From assembly GCF_030413615.1 (NCBI RefSeq), contig NZ_CP129236.1:3828001-3892000 (forward strand): DNA of 64,000 nucleotides, written 5' to 3'. Source of the DNA: Planococcus shixiaomingii. Its GTDB lineage: Bacteria > Bacillota > Bacilli > Bacillales_A > Planococcaceae. Under the pieces are notes generated by a model. That model had not been told where the DNA came from and made no database searches. It saw only the letters and a program-made list of their open reading frames with translations. Position 1 is the first letter of the stretch. Each line of letters opens with the position of its first letter. Shown here in pieces: positions 47,364-56,114 of this stretch. The translations under genes and the position numbers were made by a program.

Positions 47364-49190
47364 ATGCTGGCTGCAGTAAAAAGATTTTTAATCGGGCGAC
47401 CGTTAAAATCGAATATGTTAGGCGAACAAAAACTCAATAAAAAGAAAGCGCTGGCTATCCTATCGTCAGATGCTTTATCTTCAGTAGCTTACGGCCCCGA
47501 GCAAATATTGATCGTCTTAATAACGGTCAGCGCTGTAGCATTTTGGTATTCATTGCCGATCGCCTTATGTGTCCTGGTCTTGCTGACCGCTCTCATTTTG
47601 TCCTATCGGCAAATCATTTTTGCGTATCCTCATGGCGGGGGCGCTTATGTCGTCTCTAAAGAAAACCTGGGGATGAATCCTGGTTTAGTGGCTGGCGGCT
47701 CATTGCTGGTGGATTATATTTTGACAGTTGCTGTAAGTGTAAGTGCAGGAACGGATGCCATAACTTCCGCTTTTCCAACCTTGCATGATCACAATGTTGC
47801 CATCGCTGTCTTTTTTGTCATCTTTATCACTCTTTTGAATTTGCGAGGAGTGACGGAATCGGCTTCTGTTTTAGCTTATCCGGTTTATTTGTTTGTTTTG
47901 GCACTGTTCGTATTGATCGGTGTCGGCATTTTCAAGATTGCAATAGGTGCTGTCTCGCCTGATCTGCACGCTTCTGTTGGGACACCGGCCGCGGGCATCA
48001 GCTTGTTCTTATTGCTCAGAGCTTTTGCATCCGGGAGTTCCGCCCTTACAGGAGTCGAAGCGATTTCTAATGCCATCCCGAATTTCAAAGCTCCCGCTCC
48101 TGTCAACGCGGCTAAAACTTTAGCCGTCATGGGAAGCTTGCTTGCTGTATTGTTTTCAGGAGTCGTTTTTTTGGCTTATTACTACGGCATCACACCACAT
48201 GCCGAAATGACAGTCGTGTCACAAATTGCCGAAGCAACATTCGGCCGAAACTGGATGTACTTTTTCATCCAGGGAACTACGGCGTTGATTTTAATCCTTG
48301 CTGCCAATACGGGCTATTCTGCTTTTCCATTGCTTGCAGTCAATTTGGCTACCGATAAGTTTATTCCACGGATGTTTACGGTGAGAGGAGACCGGTTGGG
48401 GTATTCGAACGGAATTATCATTCTCGGCCTTGCTTCTATCATTCTCATTGTTTTGTTCGGCGGACATACGGAACAGCTGATTCCGCTTTACGCGGTGGGT
48501 GTGTTTATTCCGTTTACGTTGTCCCAGACCGGGATGATGGTCAAATGGCTCCGTGAAAAACCGAAAGGCTGGGAAACGAAATTTGCTATTAACACAGCTG
48601 GAGCCGTGATTTGCTTTGGCGTCACCATTATTTTCTTTTTGACGAAATTTGCTCAAGTTTGGTCGGTCCTTGTTTTCTTGCCGATTATTATTGTCATCTT
48701 CCACCGCATCAGAAGCCACTACAGAGCAATTGCAGATCAATTGCGGATTAAAGCTTCCGCAACTGACGTGCCGATGGAAGGCAATGTCATGATTATTCCC
48801 GTTTCGGGGATTACTCAAGTGGTTGAGACATCGATCAATTACGCCCGTTCTTTGTCAGTCGACCAAATTATCGCCGTTTACATCGCGTTCGACCGCGAAG
48901 AAGAAAAACGGTTTGAAGCGAAATGGAAAGAATGGAAGCCTGATGTTCGGCTTGTAACGCTGCACTCTCCATACCGCAGCATCCTGCATCCGTTGATGAA
49001 ATTCCTGGATACCGTTGAACACAAAGCGAACGAATTGCATTACCGCGTTACAGTAGTCATTCCGCAGTTCATCCCGAAAAAAGGCTGGCACAATATTCTC
49101 CACAACCAGTCGGGGACCTTGATCCGCACTGTGCTGCTCTACCGCCGGAACCTTGTGGTGGTGACAGTGCCTTATCATTTGAAGAAATAA
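47364..49190 (+). CDS. kimA: Potassium importer KimA
   Basis: A 608-residue APC-superfamily transporter that imports K+ with protons. As remembered, it matches Bacillus KimA (YdaO) nearly end to end: LNKKKALAILSSDALSSVAY, AYPHGGGAYVVSKENLG, YILTVAVSVSAGTDAITSAF, FASGSSALTGVEAISNAIP and the C-terminal cytoplasmic domain ending LVVVTVPYHLKK. About 12 helices precede a USP-like soluble domain from near residue 465, which binds c-di-AMP in Bacillus. AGAAGGTG precedes the ATG. The c-di-AMP riboswitch in the leader gives a second level of control by the same messenger. Confidence 0.95.
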   Translation: MLAAVKRFLIGRPLKSNMLGEQKLNKKKALAILSSDALSSVAYGPEQILIVLITVSAVAFWYSLPIALCVLVLLTALILSYRQIIFAYPHGGGAYVVSKENLGMNPGLVAGGSLLVDYILTVAVSVSAGTDAITSAFPTLHDHNVAIAVFFVIFITLLNLRGVTESASVLAYPVYLFVLALFVLIGVGIFKIAIGAVSPDLHASVGTPAAGISLFLLLRAFASGSSALTGVEAISNAIPNFKAPAPVNAAKTLAVMGSLLAVLFSGVVFLAYYYGITPHAEMTVVSQIAEATFGRNWMYFFIQGTTALILILAANTGYSAFPLLAVNLATDKFIPRMFTVRGDRLGYSNGIIILGLASIILIVLFGGHTEQLIPLYAVGVFIPFTLSQTGMMVKWLREKPKGWETKFAINTAGAVICFGVTIIFFLTKFAQVWSVLVFLPIIIVIFHRIRSHYRAIADQLRIKASATDVPMEGNVMIIPVSGITQVVETSINYARSLSVDQIIAVYIAFDREEEKRFEAKWKEWKPDVRLVTLHSPYRSILHPLMKFLDTVEHKANELHYRVTVVIPQFIPKKGWHNILHNQSGTLIRTVLLYRRNLVVVTVPYHLKK

Positions 49191-49224
49191 AAAAACCTTT
49201 CCGGATGGTCAGGGTTTTCCATAT

Positions 49225-49260
49225 AAAGAAAAAAGCCTTCAAAACGAAGGCTTTTTCTTT
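49225..49260. terminator. Bidirectional terminator
   Basis: AAAAAGCCTTC pairs with GAAGGCTTTTT around AAAAC between the convergent kimA and dicarboxylate symporter genes. Confidence 0.88.
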
Positions 49261-49265
49261 ATGAA

Positions 49266-50564
49266 TTATGCTTCTGGATTCACAGCGGCTGTTCTGTTCG
49301 CTTTATTCAAGGCGACCATATCAGAGAAGGCTTGCTTGCTTTTTGTTTCATCAAACTCCCCGACGCTTTTCGCTACGACAAGTGTAGCGATACCGTTGCC
49401 GATCAAGTTAACGATGGCACGACCTTCACTCATAAAGCGGTCTACACCAAGAAGCAGCGCCAATCCTTCAAGAGGAATAACTTGTAAAGCAGACAAAGTG
49501 GAAGCAAGTACGATAAATCCACTTCCTGTAACGCCTGCAGCGCCTTTAGACGTCAGCATCAATACGAGAATAATGGTAATTTGCTGGCCGATAGACAAAT
49601 CGACACCGAATACTTGTGCTAAGAAAACCACTGCCATGGACAGGTAAATTGACGTGCCATCCAAGTTGAACGAGTAGCCTGTTGGAATAACAAGGCCGAC
49701 AACCGATTTAGAAGCTCCGTAGCGCTCCATTTTGTCCATCATGCGCGGCAATACGGATTCTGAAGAACTTGTACCCAAGACGATCAAGATTTCTTCTTTG
49801 ATGAATTTCAAGTAATTCCATAAGCTGATACCGTTCATTTTGCAGATTAAGTTCAAGACGATGAAAATGAATAGGAACATCGTTGTGTAAACGGAAAACA
49901 TCAATTTAGCCAGTGGCACCAATGATGATAATCCAAAAAAGCCGATTGTATAAGCCATTGCCGCAAATGCCCCGATTGGAGCCGCTTTCATAACATAGCC
50001 GATAATTTTAAAGAAGACCAATGACAGACGATCAAGGAATTCCGTAATTGGGCGCCCTTTTTCGCCAAGTGCAGCGAGTGCTGTACCAAATAAGATAGAA
50101 AAGAACAAAACTTGCAAAATATCGCCTTTAGCGAAAGCATCCACCATATTTGATGGTACGATATGCGTGAAAAATTCCAGCCAGTTAATGCCTTGTGCGC
50201 CCTGCTCGGTGTATTGGGACACGTCGCCTTTTTCAAGTTTGCTGAAGTCCAAGCCCGCTCCAGGTTTTAAGACGTTCACCACAATCAATCCGATGACCAG
50301 AGCTAAAGTCGTTACTACTTCAAAATAGATGAACGCTTTGCCGCCAACTTTTCCGACTTTTTTCATGTCACCCATTTTAGCGATGCCTAGAACAATTGTT
50401 AAGAAAATAATCGGTGCAATGACCATTTTAACGGCATTGATGAAGGTATCCCCGATCGGTTTCATTTCTTTCCCGATATTCGGCCAAATCAAGCCGACTA
50501 AAACCCCAATGACGATTGCAGTTAAAACCTGAAAGGTTAGATTCTTATATAACTTCTTTTTCAT
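49266..50564 (-). CDS. dctP: C4-dicarboxylate:cation symporter (DAACS family)
   Basis: A 432-residue symporter of the DctA/GltP family with eight helices and two re-entrant loops. VKMVIAPIIFLTIVLGIAKM, GTSSSESVLPRM (serine-rich HP1 tip), GYSFNLDGTSIY and the C-terminal GVDRFMSEGRAIVNLIGNG are diagnostic, and the last segment favours C4-dicarboxylates (fumarate, malate, succinate) over glutamate. The adjacent dctSR two-component genes support this. It has its own upstream region with short TTGGTCTTT direct repeats (50660-50680) that could bind DctR. Named dctP as in Bacillus; dctA is the Gram-negative name. Confidence 0.9.
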   Translation of the reverse strand: MKKKLYKNLTFQVLTAIVIGVLVGLIWPNIGKEMKPIGDTFINAVKMVIAPIIFLTIVLGIAKMGDMKKVGKVGGKAFIYFEVVTTLALVIGLIVVNVLKPGAGLDFSKLEKGDVSQYTEQGAQGINWLEFFTHIVPSNMVDAFAKGDILQVLFFSILFGTALAALGEKGRPITEFLDRLSLVFFKIIGYVMKAAPIGAFAAMAYTIGFFGLSSLVPLAKLMFSVYTTMFLFIFIVLNLICKMNGISLWNYLKFIKEEILIVLGTSSSESVLPRMMDKMERYGASKSVVGLVIPTGYSFNLDGTSIYLSMAVVFLAQVFGVDLSIGQQITIILVLMLTSKGAAGVTGSGFIVLASTLSALQVIPLEGLALLLGVDRFMSEGRAIVNLIGNGIATLVVAKSVGEFDETKSKQAFSDMVALNKANRTAAVNPEA

Positions 50565-50691
50565 GTCTTCTCCTCCTCTGTGAAATGTTCTTCATTTTCT
50601 GATTGTCCAAATGATAACGCTTTCACAAAGACGTGAGAAGTTTATGGTCATAATGGCTGTTTTGGTCTTTTTGGTCTTTTTCGATCAACAC

Positions 50692-50730
50692 AAAAACAGC
50701 GCAGAAAGATCAACGTTCAGCGCTGTTTTT
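50692..50730 (-). terminator. Terminator of the dctSR transcript
   Basis: AAAAACAGCGC (50692-50702) pairs with GCGCTGTTTTT (50720-50730) with a T tract in the minus direction, between dctR and dctP. Confidence 0.75.
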
Positions 50731-50748
50731 ATAAAGTTTTAAAAGAGA

Positions 50749-50841
50749 AGCGTATTTTTAGTTTTATGGAGCGTATTTTATCTGCTGTAGTGCGTATTTT
50801 CACCTTTACAGAGCGTATTCCACCCTTTACAGAGCGTATTT
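50749..50841. repeat. Five-copy 21-bp tandem repeat array
   Basis: The motif (A/T)GCGTATT(T/C) starts at 50749, 50770, 50791, 50812 and 50833, exactly 21 bp apart. Copies 3 and 4 also share CTTTACAG in their second half. A 21-bp period equals two helical turns, so all motifs face the same side of the DNA. It lies between the dctR stop and the dctSR terminator. Confidence 0.85.
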
Positions 50842-50852
50842 ATAAAAACGGG

Positions 50853-51557
50853 CTATTGCTTTCCTTCTTTATTGTAAACATAACGGTTAACCGGCCTGCC
50901 CACTCCACCGTACTGAACGTCTAATGTAATAACTCCGCTTTTCTCCAAATAATCCAGATAGCGGCGGGCAGTAACTCTGGCTATGCCGATAGCACTCGCC
51001 ACTTCTTCCGCAGAACGCGGCACATCTTGCGCTTGAATATTTGCTGTAATTTCATTTAATGTGAATTCATTTAGGCCCTTTGGCAACTGGGTGTCCGCTG
51101 TTTTAACGGCTTGGGTTGAATAAAGCAATGCGTCCAGCTGCTCTTGCGAGAAAGTTTCCGCTTTATCAAAATTCCTCCGGTGTTGCCGGTATTTCTCAAG
51201 TGCCCGCTGAATACGATGAAGTTTGAAAGGTTTCATAATATAATCCATCGCACCGTTTTGCAGCATCAGTTTAATCGTTTCAGCATCTTTCGCTGCTGAA
51301 ACGATGATTACATCAACCGCCAGTTTCTGCTTGCGGAGTTCCTGCAACGTTTTTATGCCGTCTTTTTTGGGCATAAAAACATCCAAAATGACCAAATCGG
51401 GTTGAAGTGACTTAATGAGTGCCAGTCCTTCTTCTCCGTTTCCTGCCACTTCAATTACACGGAACCCTTCTACGCTTTCGATAAATCCTTTGTTGACTTC
51501 CTGAACCATTAGATCGTCTTCAATCAACAATACGTTGAACGTTTCCTTATGTGCCAT
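50853..51557 (-). CDS. dctR: DctR-type response regulator for C4-dicarboxylates
   Basis: A 234-residue CitB/DctR-type regulator. The receiver domain has the acidic pair in LLIEDD, the phosphoacceptor Asp in LVILDVFMPKKDG, and the lysine in IMKPF. The C-terminal helix-turn-helix (SAEEVASAIGIARVTARRYLDYL) binds DNA. It should activate dctP when dicarboxylate is sensed. I chose ATG 51557, with a GGGGG site nine bases ahead; ATG 51566 has no room for one. The gene overlaps the dctS end, so kinase and regulator are coupled. Confidence 0.88.
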   Translation of the reverse strand: MAHKETFNVLLIEDDLMVQEVNKGFIESVEGFRVIEVAGNGEEGLALIKSLQPDLVILDVFMPKKDGIKTLQELRKQKLAVDVIIVSAAKDAETIKLMLQNGAMDYIMKPFKLHRIQRALEKYRQHRRNFDKAETFSQEQLDALLYSTQAVKTADTQLPKGLNEFTLNEITANIQAQDVPRSAEEVASAIGIARVTARRYLDYLEKSGVITLDVQYGGVGRPVNRYVYNKEGKQ

Positions 51558-53148
51558 CCTGTTCATCCCCCGCTTCCATCGGGAAGGTAATCAAAAACGA
51601 AGTTCCTTCATTAGGTGCAGAAGAAACTTGGATCTGCCCTCTTCCCATCTCGACAATCTGTTTGACTAAATAAAGGCCAAAGCCTGTTCCCGCTGTTTTA
51701 TCAGCGGTAAATCCTTTTTCATAAAGCTTCGGCAGATGTTCTTCTTTGATGCCCGAACCGTTGTCTTCCACCAAAATAGCACATACGCCTTCTGATTGTT
51801 CGATGCTGACGTCGATGCGTTTAGCATCCGTTTCCACATGTTCAAATGACCCAAAAGCATTTTCTATCAAATTGCCGAGCAGGACAACGAAATCATGCTG
51901 ATCCAGTTCGGGCGGGAAATTGGCAAAATAACTGTTCGGATCCAGTACCACTTCAATCCCCAACTCTTTCCCTCTTCCGAGTTTGCTCAGGAGAAGGCCG
52001 GCTATTGCGTCGTTCTGAATTTTTTCGTTCAAAAAGCTCGTGACGTTTTCTTGTTCTTCAGCAGTATGATAGGCAAGCTGAAGGGCTTTTTCAGGTTTCC
52101 CAAGCTGAATCAATCCCGCAATGGTATGCAGTTTGTTCATATGTTCATGGCTCTGCACCCGAAGCGCCTCTACGAAGTTTTTGACGCCGGTCAATTCTTC
52201 GGCCAATTTTGTCACTTCTGTCCGGTCCTGAAAAATGGCGACTGCTCCAATCAGTTCTTCATCTTTTCGGATGGGAATTCGCGTGCTGACAATCACTTTA
52301 CCGCTTACTCGGATTTCCTCGTTATATACGGCTTCGTTTTTTTCGACGATTTCCGGAAGCCGCGTGTCTTTTAAGACTGAACGGATCGGCTGCCCAACAA
52401 ATTGGCCTCTGACGTTAAAGACTTTTTTGGCTTTTTCATTGAAAATCGTGATGATTTCTTTATTGTCGATTGCAATGACGCCTTCATTCATGGAATGGAA
52501 CGTTGCCGTCCGCTCCTCATGCATGCGCTTGATTTCATACGGCTCTAAGTGGAACATCTGATTTTTAATATGGTTGGCAAGCAGCAATGAACCGACCAAG
52601 CCAAACACTAACGTTAAGGCAATGATTAGCACTATCGCATTTCGCAAATCGCTCAAGATATCAAGTATGTTAGGTATTTTATTGCCGACGACAACAACTC
52701 CTATTTGGTTAAGTTCGGCGTCTTTAATCGGCACAAAAGCCCGTATCACTGTACCGAGCTCCCCTTTTGCCTTCGAAAAATAAATATGCTCGGCGAAAGC
52801 GGCTTCTTCATCTTCACCGCCTGAAAGCGTGCCAATTTTTTCTCGGACCGGGTGTGAATATCGAATTTTCTCCATGTTCATGACGACAATATAGTCGGCA
52901 TCGTTGATGATGCGAATTTCTTCAACGACTGGATTGATGATTTCCCAGCCTCGCGGTTGTTGGACAGCGTTTTTGACATCAGATACTTCCGCTACGGTGC
53001 GGGCCGTATTCATCGCGCGAATCTGTAAATCCTTTTCTTCGGTTTGCTGGATATTGGCAATAATGACAATCCCGCCGATTAACAAGGAAAAGATGACGAC
53101 GGCATAGGACAAAATCATGATTTTCCAGCGGATAGGCAGCTGCCCCAT
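51547..53148 (-). CDS. dctS: DctS-type sensor histidine kinase
   Basis: A 533-residue membrane kinase of the CitA/DcuS/DctS family. Two membrane helices (about residues 12-34 and 170-195) bracket an extracytoplasmic PAS-like (PDC) domain. A cytoplasmic PAS domain follows (TFHSMNEGVIAIDNKEIITIFN), then the phosphoacceptor region LRVQSHEHMNKLHTIAGLIQLG and an ATPase domain with NLIENAF (N box), VEDNGSGI (G1) and GTGFGLYLVKQIV (G2). AAAGGAG precedes the ATG. It senses C4-dicarboxylates and phosphorylates DctR. Confidence 0.9.
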   Translation of the reverse strand: MGQLPIRWKIMILSYAVVIFSLLIGGIVIIANIQQTEEKDLQIRAMNTARTVAEVSDVKNAVQQPRGWEIINPVVEEIRIINDADYIVVMNMEKIRYSHPVREKIGTLSGGEDEEAAFAEHIYFSKAKGELGTVIRAFVPIKDAELNQIGVVVVGNKIPNILDILSDLRNAIVLIIALTLVFGLVGSLLLANHIKNQMFHLEPYEIKRMHEERTATFHSMNEGVIAIDNKEIITIFNEKAKKVFNVRGQFVGQPIRSVLKDTRLPEIVEKNEAVYNEEIRVSGKVIVSTRIPIRKDEELIGAVAIFQDRTEVTKLAEELTGVKNFVEALRVQSHEHMNKLHTIAGLIQLGKPEKALQLAYHTAEEQENVTSFLNEKIQNDAIAGLLLSKLGRGKELGIEVVLDPNSYFANFPPELDQHDFVVLLGNLIENAFGSFEHVETDAKRIDVSIEQSEGVCAILVEDNGSGIKEEHLPKLYEKGFTADKTAGTGFGLYLVKQIVEMGRGQIQVSSAPNEGTSFLITFPMEAGDEQDGT

Positions 53149-53224
53149 CTTTTCTGCTCCTTTCCCTTTACGAATCGAGAAGTTCTGATTATGCTTACAA
53201 TAGCTATTCTAGAGGAGGTATATT

Positions 53225-54289
53225 ATGAAAAGGATATCCCTTTCTCTGCTTCTTACATGTCTTGGACTTGCTCTTATTGTTTATTTAGGGTATCACAATT
53301 TGTTTTCGCAAGCAGAACCTCCTTATGACGATGACCAAGAAGGGCTGAGCGGACAAATCGTTTTTAAGTTTAGCCATGTAGTGGCAGAAAATACGCCAAA
53401 AGGACAAGCAGCAGCTAAATTTGCGGAACTTGTCGCCCAAAAATCAAAAGGCCAAATTCAAATCGTAGTCTTCCCTAACGGAAGCTTATACTCTGATATC
53501 GAAGAAATCAATGCTTTAAAGGATGGACAAGTTCAAATTATTGCACCTTCCACTTCAAAGCTTGGAGATCTTTCACCTAAATGGGGCGTACTGGACTTGC
53601 CTTTCGCCTTTGAGAACCACGAGGCGATGCAAAGCGGCATCCATGGAGAAATTGGCCAAGCATTGCTGGATTCTCTTCAAGAAGACGGACTGATTGGGCT
53701 TGCGCATTGGTCCAATGGCTTCAAGCAAATCACCACCAACAAGGGACCTATCAAAGAACCCGCTGATATAGCTGGGCAAAAACTACGGATTATGCCAAGT
53801 GAAGTTATTCGGGAGCAATTTCATTTGTTAGGGGCCGCAACGGTTGAGGAATCATTCAACTCTACTTATAACTTGATCGAAACGGGGCAAGTAGACGGCG
53901 AAGAAAATACGATTTCCAATATTTACTCCAGGAAATTTTATAATGTCCAAAAGCATTTGACCATCAGCAACCATGGCTATTTAGGATACGCTGTCATGAT
54001 GGACCAAAAAGCATGGAACCAGCAGACGGAAAGCACCCAACAGATTTTGCTGGAAGCCATGGAAGAAACGACAGATTGGAACGATCAAAACGCCAGCAAA
54101 ATCAACGAAGAGCAGCTTGAGCTCATCAAACAGAAGTCTGATATTCAAATCTATGAGCTGACCGCAGCTGAAAAACAACAATGGGCTGAAAAGATGGCTC
54201 CGTTGTATGAACAATTCAGAGAAACCATCGGGGCGGCTTTGCTGGAGGATTTGGATAAGCTGCAGGAAAGCTACGAAGAAAAACCATAA
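53225..54289 (+). CDS. dctB: DctB-type dicarboxylate-binding protein (TRAP solute-receptor family)
   Basis: A 354-residue DctP-family solute receptor. The first 28 residues form a hydrophobic signal or anchor without a lipobox cysteine. The fold shows FKFSHVVAENTPKGQAAAKFAELV, VFPNGSLYSDIEEINALKDGQVQII, the arginine-containing QKLRIMPSEVI and GQVDGEEN. No TRAP permease genes are near. In Bacillus, DctB works with DctS to sense fumarate and succinate and is not part of a transporter; its divergent position to dctS here supports the same role. Confidence 0.85.
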   Translation: MKRISLSLLLTCLGLALIVYLGYHNLFSQAEPPYDDDQEGLSGQIVFKFSHVVAENTPKGQAAAKFAELVAQKSKGQIQIVVFPNGSLYSDIEEINALKDGQVQIIAPSTSKLGDLSPKWGVLDLPFAFENHEAMQSGIHGEIGQALLDSLQEDGLIGLAHWSNGFKQITTNKGPIKEPADIAGQKLRIMPSEVIREQFHLLGAATVEESFNSTYNLIETGQVDGEENTISNIYSRKFYNVQKHLTISNHGYLGYAVMMDQKAWNQQTESTQQILLEAMEETTDWNDQNASKINEEQLELIKQKSDIQIYELTAAEKQQWAEKMAPLYEQFRETIGAALLEDLDKLQESYEEKP

Positions 54290-54330
54290 AAAAGCTTGGC
54301 AGCGTCCCGCAGGATGCTGCCAAGCTTTTT
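54289..54330. terminator. Strong bidirectional terminator
   Basis: A perfect 15-bp stem (arm AAAAAGCTTGGCAGC) with a 12-base loop lies between convergent dctB and the YjdM-like gene. Confidence 0.9.
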
Positions 54331-54344
54331 CTATTTGTTGACTT

Positions 54345-54686
54345 TTATGCTTTTTTAACAAATTCGGATTTGAGTTTCATTGGCCCGAACCCATCAATTT
54401 TGCAATCAATATTGTGGTCGCCTTCAACTAGCAGGATGTTTTTCACTTTCGTTCCGATCTTCAAGACCGATGAGCTGCCTTTTACTTTCAAGTCTTTAGC
54501 GATCGTAACAGAATCACCATCGCTCAATACATTGCCGTTGGCGTCTTTGACGAGAATCGTTTCTTCAACTGCTTCTGTTTCAGCAGCCAGCGTCCATTCA
54601 TGCCCGCATTCCGGACAAACCATTTGGCTTCCATCGTCGTACGTATACTCTGAGTTGCATTTCGGGCAATTAGGTAAACCTGTCAT
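54345..54686 (-). CDS. yjdM: YjdM/PhnA-like zinc-ribbon protein
   Basis: A 113-residue protein with an N-terminal zinc ribbon ([25 protein letters not shown]; two CxxC pairs) and a C-terminal PhnA domain ([26 protein letters not shown]). It was named for E. coli phosphonate genes but its function is unsettled; it is not the phosphonoacetate hydrolase. Length and motifs match the family exactly. Cytoplasmic, monocistronic. Confidence 0.9.
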   Translation of the reverse strand: MTGLPNCPKCNSEYTYDDGSQMVCPECGHEWTLAAETEAVEETILVKDANGNVLSDGDSVTIAKDLKVKGSSSVLKIGTKVKNILLVEGDHNIDCKIDGFGPMKLKSEFVKKA

Positions 54687-54777
54687 CGTTTTGTTTCCTC
54701 ATCTCAATTTGATAGCTCTACTATATCAAGAAATTGTTTTTGTTCCTACCCTTCCAAACGGACCGTCGGGTTCATGT

Positions 54778-55836
54778 TCAAACAGGCTGTTGGTCATCTT
54801 CTCTGCCTAAGCGGGGAATGTGGTCTTTTACTGTCTGGATGGCTTCGTCGATATTGCGGACTTTCAACACTTTCTTTTGTGTATCCGGGTATTGAAGCGC
54901 TGTGTGTTTATAGCGGGAATCGTAATAGTATTCCAACAGTAAACGGACAGCAGAAGAAAAATTGCCTGTTTCCAGATCCTTTTCTATTTGAGCGGCAACA
55001 TCCTGCGGCATCCGTGTTTTGATCCAGAGAAAGGCTTCCATGCATTCTTCCTGATACTGCTCGGGCTGATAATCTTTCAGAATTTCTTTAACCCGTTCTT
55101 CCATTGGCATATCGATAACAAGCTGCAGGCTGCGCCCTTTCAAATCACTTAACCAAGGCGGAATTGCGGCTTTGCCGATTCGATTGCCCTCCGCTTCAAA
55201 AAGCACATAAGGGGAATCGTGAAGCTCCCGCATTTTTTTAACAAGCAGGGAGTCAAATACTTTTTGATTATGCGGTTCAACCCCGATATGGCCAAATATC
55301 GAACCTTTGTGATTGGCCATGCCTTCAAGGTCCATAACCGGATAACCTTCTTTTTGCAGCGCCTTTAAAATTCTCGTTTTACCTGCTCCTGTTAATCCGT
55401 TCAACACAATGGCATCGAACGCAATTTCCGGTTGATCCAGCTGGTCGACCACCCATTTCCGATATTCCCGGATGCCGCCTTCTAACCGGCTGACATGAAT
55501 ATCCATTAACGACAGCAACGTTGCGGTCGTTCTGCTGCGCATGCCGCCGCGCCAGCAAAATACGACTTTGTCGCCTTCAATTTTTTTGAATTCACGGATA
55601 AGCTCCGGCAATTTGGCTGAAATAATTTCGAGCCCGCGTTCTTTGGCAGCGTCCACGCTGACTTGTTTGTATATGGTTCCAACCTCTGCCCGTTCTGCGT
55701 CATCAAAAAAAGGAATATTAATGCTTCCTGGCATCGAGAAATTTTTATATTCAGATGGTGATCTAACATCGATCAGCACCACATCTTCTTTTTCGATTAA
55801 TGGAATTAACTCTTCTATTACAATGTTGCTGAACAT
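54778..55836 (-). CDS. mnmH: tRNA 2-selenouridine synthase
   Basis: A 352-residue MnmH/SelU. The N-terminal rhodanese domain carries the active cysteine Cys94 in VVFCWRGGMRSR. A P-loop domain follows with GLTGAGKT (147-154) and the family segment YPVMDLEGMANHKGSIFG. The enzyme replaces sulfur in 5-substituted 2-thiouridine at the tRNA wobble position by selenium, through a geranylated intermediate. It depends on selenophosphate from SelD, whose gene is not in the window. Monocistronic; the start has a GGAGG-like site upstream. Confidence 0.92.
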   Translation of the reverse strand: MFSNIVIEELIPLIEKEDVVLIDVRSPSEYKNFSMPGSINIPFFDDAERAEVGTIYKQVSVDAAKERGLEIISAKLPELIREFKKIEGDKVVFCWRGGMRSRTTATLLSLMDIHVSRLEGGIREYRKWVVDQLDQPEIAFDAIVLNGLTGAGKTRILKALQKEGYPVMDLEGMANHKGSIFGHIGVEPHNQKVFDSLLVKKMRELHDSPYVLFEAEGNRIGKAAIPPWLSDLKGRSLQLVIDMPMEERVKEILKDYQPEQYQEECMEAFLWIKTRMPQDVAAQIEKDLETGNFSSAVRLLLEYYYDSRYKHTALQYPDTQKKVLKVRNIDEAIQTVKDHIPRLGREDDQQPV

Positions 55837-56114
55837 TTGATTTCCTCCAAAGAGTATCCGTTTTTGTTTCCCATGACGTTAAGTATACACGCACTTAATA
55901 CAATAAAACGGCTTTGTTGCTTAAAAGCTTTTAGTTTTGATAGGTTAATCCTGAGGGTGTATGCAGTAACTCGTTCCGAAGTTTGGACCAATTTTTGCTT
56001 GCGATTCAAAATTAGAATCACAATTGCATAGATTTCTCCCATTCTAAAAAACTTATAATGCTATTCCCGCAGAATCGGATTATAATCGAAGAAAATTCAA
56101 CAGGGGGATATCAC

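Noticed and set aside
50749..50841. CRISPR array at the 21-bp repeats
   Set aside because: Repeats and spacers are far too short, spacers are partly similar, and no cas genes are near.
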